Positions 5,980-7,155 of a stretch of DNA of 7,155 bases are shown in pieces (position 1 is the first letter of the stretch; each line of letters opens with the position of its first letter). Source of the DNA: JAQIBY01 sp034658655 (GTDB taxonomy: Bacteria > Bacteroidota > Bacteroidia > Bacteroidales > ML635J-15); NCBI GenBank assembly GCA_034658655.1, contig JAYEFQ010000005.1:1-7155 (forward strand), written 5' to 3'. The position numbers and the translations under genes are program-made. The notes below the pieces were generated by a model. That model was not told the DNA's origin and searched no databases. It saw nothing but the letters and a program-made list of their open reading frames with translations.

Positions 5980-6952
5980 TGATTTTTGTAGAACCGAAGT
6001 AGTAGCGGAGGCCGAGGGAGAAGTTTAAGGCATTGTTTTTATAATGAGTTATTTTTCTATATCGGTGATTATAGTCTTCAGTCCTTATATAAGTTATTTC
6101 TTCTTTTTCATTAGATTCACTATTATTTGTTACCCAGATATCAATTGATTCAGCATATTGTTCATTAACATTACTGCTATATGTAATGAATCCTTCGTCT
6201 GGTGTGAAATTCATATATAAGAAAGATATATCTGAAAAAACTTCAATATTATCACTTAATTGATATGATAACTGAACCCCACCTTGTCCTGTGTATTTAT
6301 ACATTTTATTGTATTTTTCATCAATGATTCGTTTATCTCTATATTCATAGGAATGAGATAATACTTCAATATGCTTTTTTATAAAATAAAAAGATAGACC
6401 TTGATTTAAATAAACCGAAAAATTCCATTTGTTAATTTTTTTGTATAGAGCAATTTTTATAAAAGGAGAAAACTGCTGTAATCTGGAATCAATTGATAAC
6501 TGAGTGAATGCTATTCTTTTTGAATCATCGTAGAGATGGAAAAAACTAATAGTATTTTCAAAACTATTAGTTAATATATATTGATCATTTTTAATTTTTT
6601 CATAAGGTAAAAATGAACTGTTTAAATAAAAACCATTGAACGATATACGAAGTATTTTAGAAAACTGATACCCAAAATTAAAACTAAAGTTGCTACCTGA
6701 GTTTAAAACATAATATGCCGTTATATTTTCACCCAAATCGTTATAATCATCTGTTTCCATATTATGAGCCATAAATATTTCACCATAACCATACACTGCA
6801 TTGTGATTATAATACATAGTATTATTAATTAATGGTTTCGGCTCATTAACTATAGGGACAGAATATCCTAACCGAATATCAGCAAACCATTGGGCATAGC
6901 TATTAAAACAGGAAATAAATATTACAATAAGTAATGTACAATATTTTTTCAT
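5963..6952 (-). CDS. outer-membrane beta-barrel protein of unknown function
   Basis: This 329-residue protein starts with a Sec signal peptide (MKKYCTLLIVIFISCFNSYA, cleavage probably before QWF). The mature part alternates amphipathic, aromatic-rich strands with polar loops (FADIRLGYSVP, NFSFNFGYQFSKILRISFNGFYL, FSVYLNQGLSFYFI, GGVQLSYQLSDNIEVFSDIS, ALNFSLGLRYYFGS). The C-terminal strand ends with aromatic residues before a short polar tail, as in Bacteroidota barrel proteins. I do not recognise a specific family. Ten to twelve strands seem plausible from the length. Its 3' end overlaps the sorting-domain ORF by 17 bp, which suggests translational coupling. The start codon lies only about 10 bp from the probable end of an IS element, so its original promoter is not in view. 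The final coding block at 5991-6018 is an exact GC-rich repeat also found in the neighbouring pseudogene. Confidence 0.75.
   Translation of the reverse strand: MKKYCTLLIVIFISCFNSYAQWFADIRLGYSVPIVNEPKPLINNTMYYNHNAVYGYGEIFMAHNMETDDYNDLGENITAYYVLNSGSNFSFNFGYQFSKILRISFNGFYLNSSFLPYEKIKNDQYILTNSFENTISFFHLYDDSKRIAFTQLSIDSRLQQFSPFIKIALYKKINKWNFSVYLNQGLSFYFIKKHIEVLSHSYEYRDKRIIDEKYNKMYKYTGQGGVQLSYQLSDNIEVFSDISFLYMNFTPDEGFITYSSNVNEQYAESIDIWVTNNSESNEKEEITYIRTEDYNHRYRKITHYKNNALNFSLGLRYYFGSTKINGNDE
5991..6018. repeat. 28-bp GC-rich direct repeat, copy 2
   Basis: This is identical to 5372-5399. On the minus strand it is in frame to encode LGLRYYFGS near the C-terminus of the intact barrel protein, using CTC, GGC, CGC, TAC and TTC codons that stand out from the A/T-ending codons of the same gene. 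Confidence 0.9.
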
Positions 6953-6981
6953 AATAATTCACTGTTGTCCGATAAAAAATT

Positions 6982-7019
6982 AAGAGCAGGAAGATAGTGA
7001 TATCTTCCCAACTCTTTTT
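6982..7019 (+). terminator. strong hairpin with T tail inside the IS left end
   Basis: GGAAGATA (6989-6996) and TATCTTCC (7001-7008) form a perfect 8-bp stem with a GTGA loop. It is extended by AAGAG (6982-6986) pairing with CTCTT (7012-7016) across small internal loops, and followed by TTT on the + strand. Since it lies between the IS end and the transposase start, it could stop host transcription from reading into the transposase, as hairpins near the ends of other IS elements do. On the minus strand the same stem is followed by TTAATTTTTTA and could act in that direction too. Confidence 0.55.
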
Positions 7020-7020
7020 G

Positions 7021-7051
7021 TAGTTTTGTTTTTCATCAAAAAGACAAACTA
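7021..7051 (+). other. hairpin directly before the transposase start
   Basis: TAGTTT (7021-7026) pairs with AAACTA (7046-7051) and GTTTTT (7028-7033) with AAAGAC (7040-7045), including one G-T pair, with one bulged T and a CATCAA loop. It ends 2 nt before the ATG at 7054 and so could hide the ribosome landing site in mRNAs that read in from outside. Confidence 0.4.
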
Positions 7052-7053
7052 CA

Positions 7054-7155
7054 ATGGATAAAACTACACATTTTTTTGGAACTTCCGTTTTCGGACAGCT
7101 GATTTCTTTAATTGACCTAAACATTATCTCATCAAGTGTAAAAAGCATGAATCTG
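7054..7155 (+). CDS. IS4-family transposase, N-terminal fragment (runs off window)
   Basis: The first 34 codons are open to the window edge. MDKTTHFFGTSVFGQLISLI followed by a short ISSSVK segment closely resembles the opening of Bacteroidota IS4-family transposases, whose N-terminal region (DUF4372-like) precedes the DDE catalytic domain. The catalytic residues lie beyond the window, so activity cannot be judged. The ATG at 7054 is chosen because family similarity begins right there and a leader hairpin precedes it. The residues after D21 (LNIISSSVKSMNL) are less familiar than the first twenty. Confidence 0.7.
   Translation, partial: MDKTTHFFGTSVFGQLISLIDLNIISSSVKSMNL

Larger units (their letters stand above)
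6962..7155 (+). mobile_element. left end of an IS4-family insertion sequence
   Basis: The element is identified from its transposase start at 7054. Its outer end is inferred, not proven, to lie near CTGTTGTCCGATAAAA at 6962-6977, just outside the terminator-like hairpin, because that is the first sequence right of the barrel gene that looks like a terminal repeat. The other end and any target duplication are outside the window, so the boundary may be off by a few bases. The body continues past 7155. Confidence 0.6.

Noticed and set aside
6903..7148. 81-codon minus-strand open frame over the IS left end
   Set aside because: It is antisense to the transposase start and the IS hairpins and overlaps the signal-peptide region of the barrel gene in another frame. 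The + strand transposase reading is far more convincing.

Overview
The window looks like chromosomal DNA of an AT-rich member of the Bacteroidota. Four things point there: several upstream regions carry the Bacteroidota -7 promoter box TAnnTTTG; a type IX secretion (T9SS) sorting-type C-terminal domain is present; there are outer-membrane barrel proteins ending in ...RYYFG; and the right end holds the start of an IS4-family transposase of a type common in this phylum. No search was run, so genus or order cannot be given.

Layout from left to right. Positions 1-278 are an imperfect 70-bp tandem repeat, pyrimidine-rich on the + strand. pheT (288-2744, -) encodes the phenylalanyl-tRNA synthetase beta chain. 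Positions 2745-3347 hold no convincing gene but are dense in structure: the pheT promoter, two related MITE-like palindromic repeats (A and B), and between them a 74-bp hairpin flanked by exact 10-bp direct repeats. A UbiA-family prenyltransferase, probably menaquinone MqnP (3348-4220, -), is divergent from a two-gene + strand operon: a Cupin_5 (DUF985) protein (4238-4741) and a membrane-anchored SRPBCC/START-like protein (4745-5278). Only 17 bp separate the divergent starts.

The right third (about 5347-6952, -) looks like a cell-envelope gene cluster. It reads outer-membrane beta-barrel protein, then a small ORF that is almost only a T9SS type A sorting domain, then a frameshifted and shortened second barrel gene. 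The two barrel genes share an exact 28-bp GC-rich block encoding the terminal LGLRYYFGS, although the rest of the genes show no clear similarity. An IS4-type element begins about 10 bp upstream of the intact barrel gene's start codon and runs off the right edge; it has probably cut this cluster off from its original promoter.

The left and middle genes are housekeeping (translation, menaquinone synthesis). The parts most worth a second look are non-coding or decaying: the nucleotide-level repeat in the barrel genes, the cargo-less sorting domain, the MITE-like pair beside the pheT promoter, and the 74-bp hairpin with apparent target duplication. No clear new defence or metabolic system is visible.
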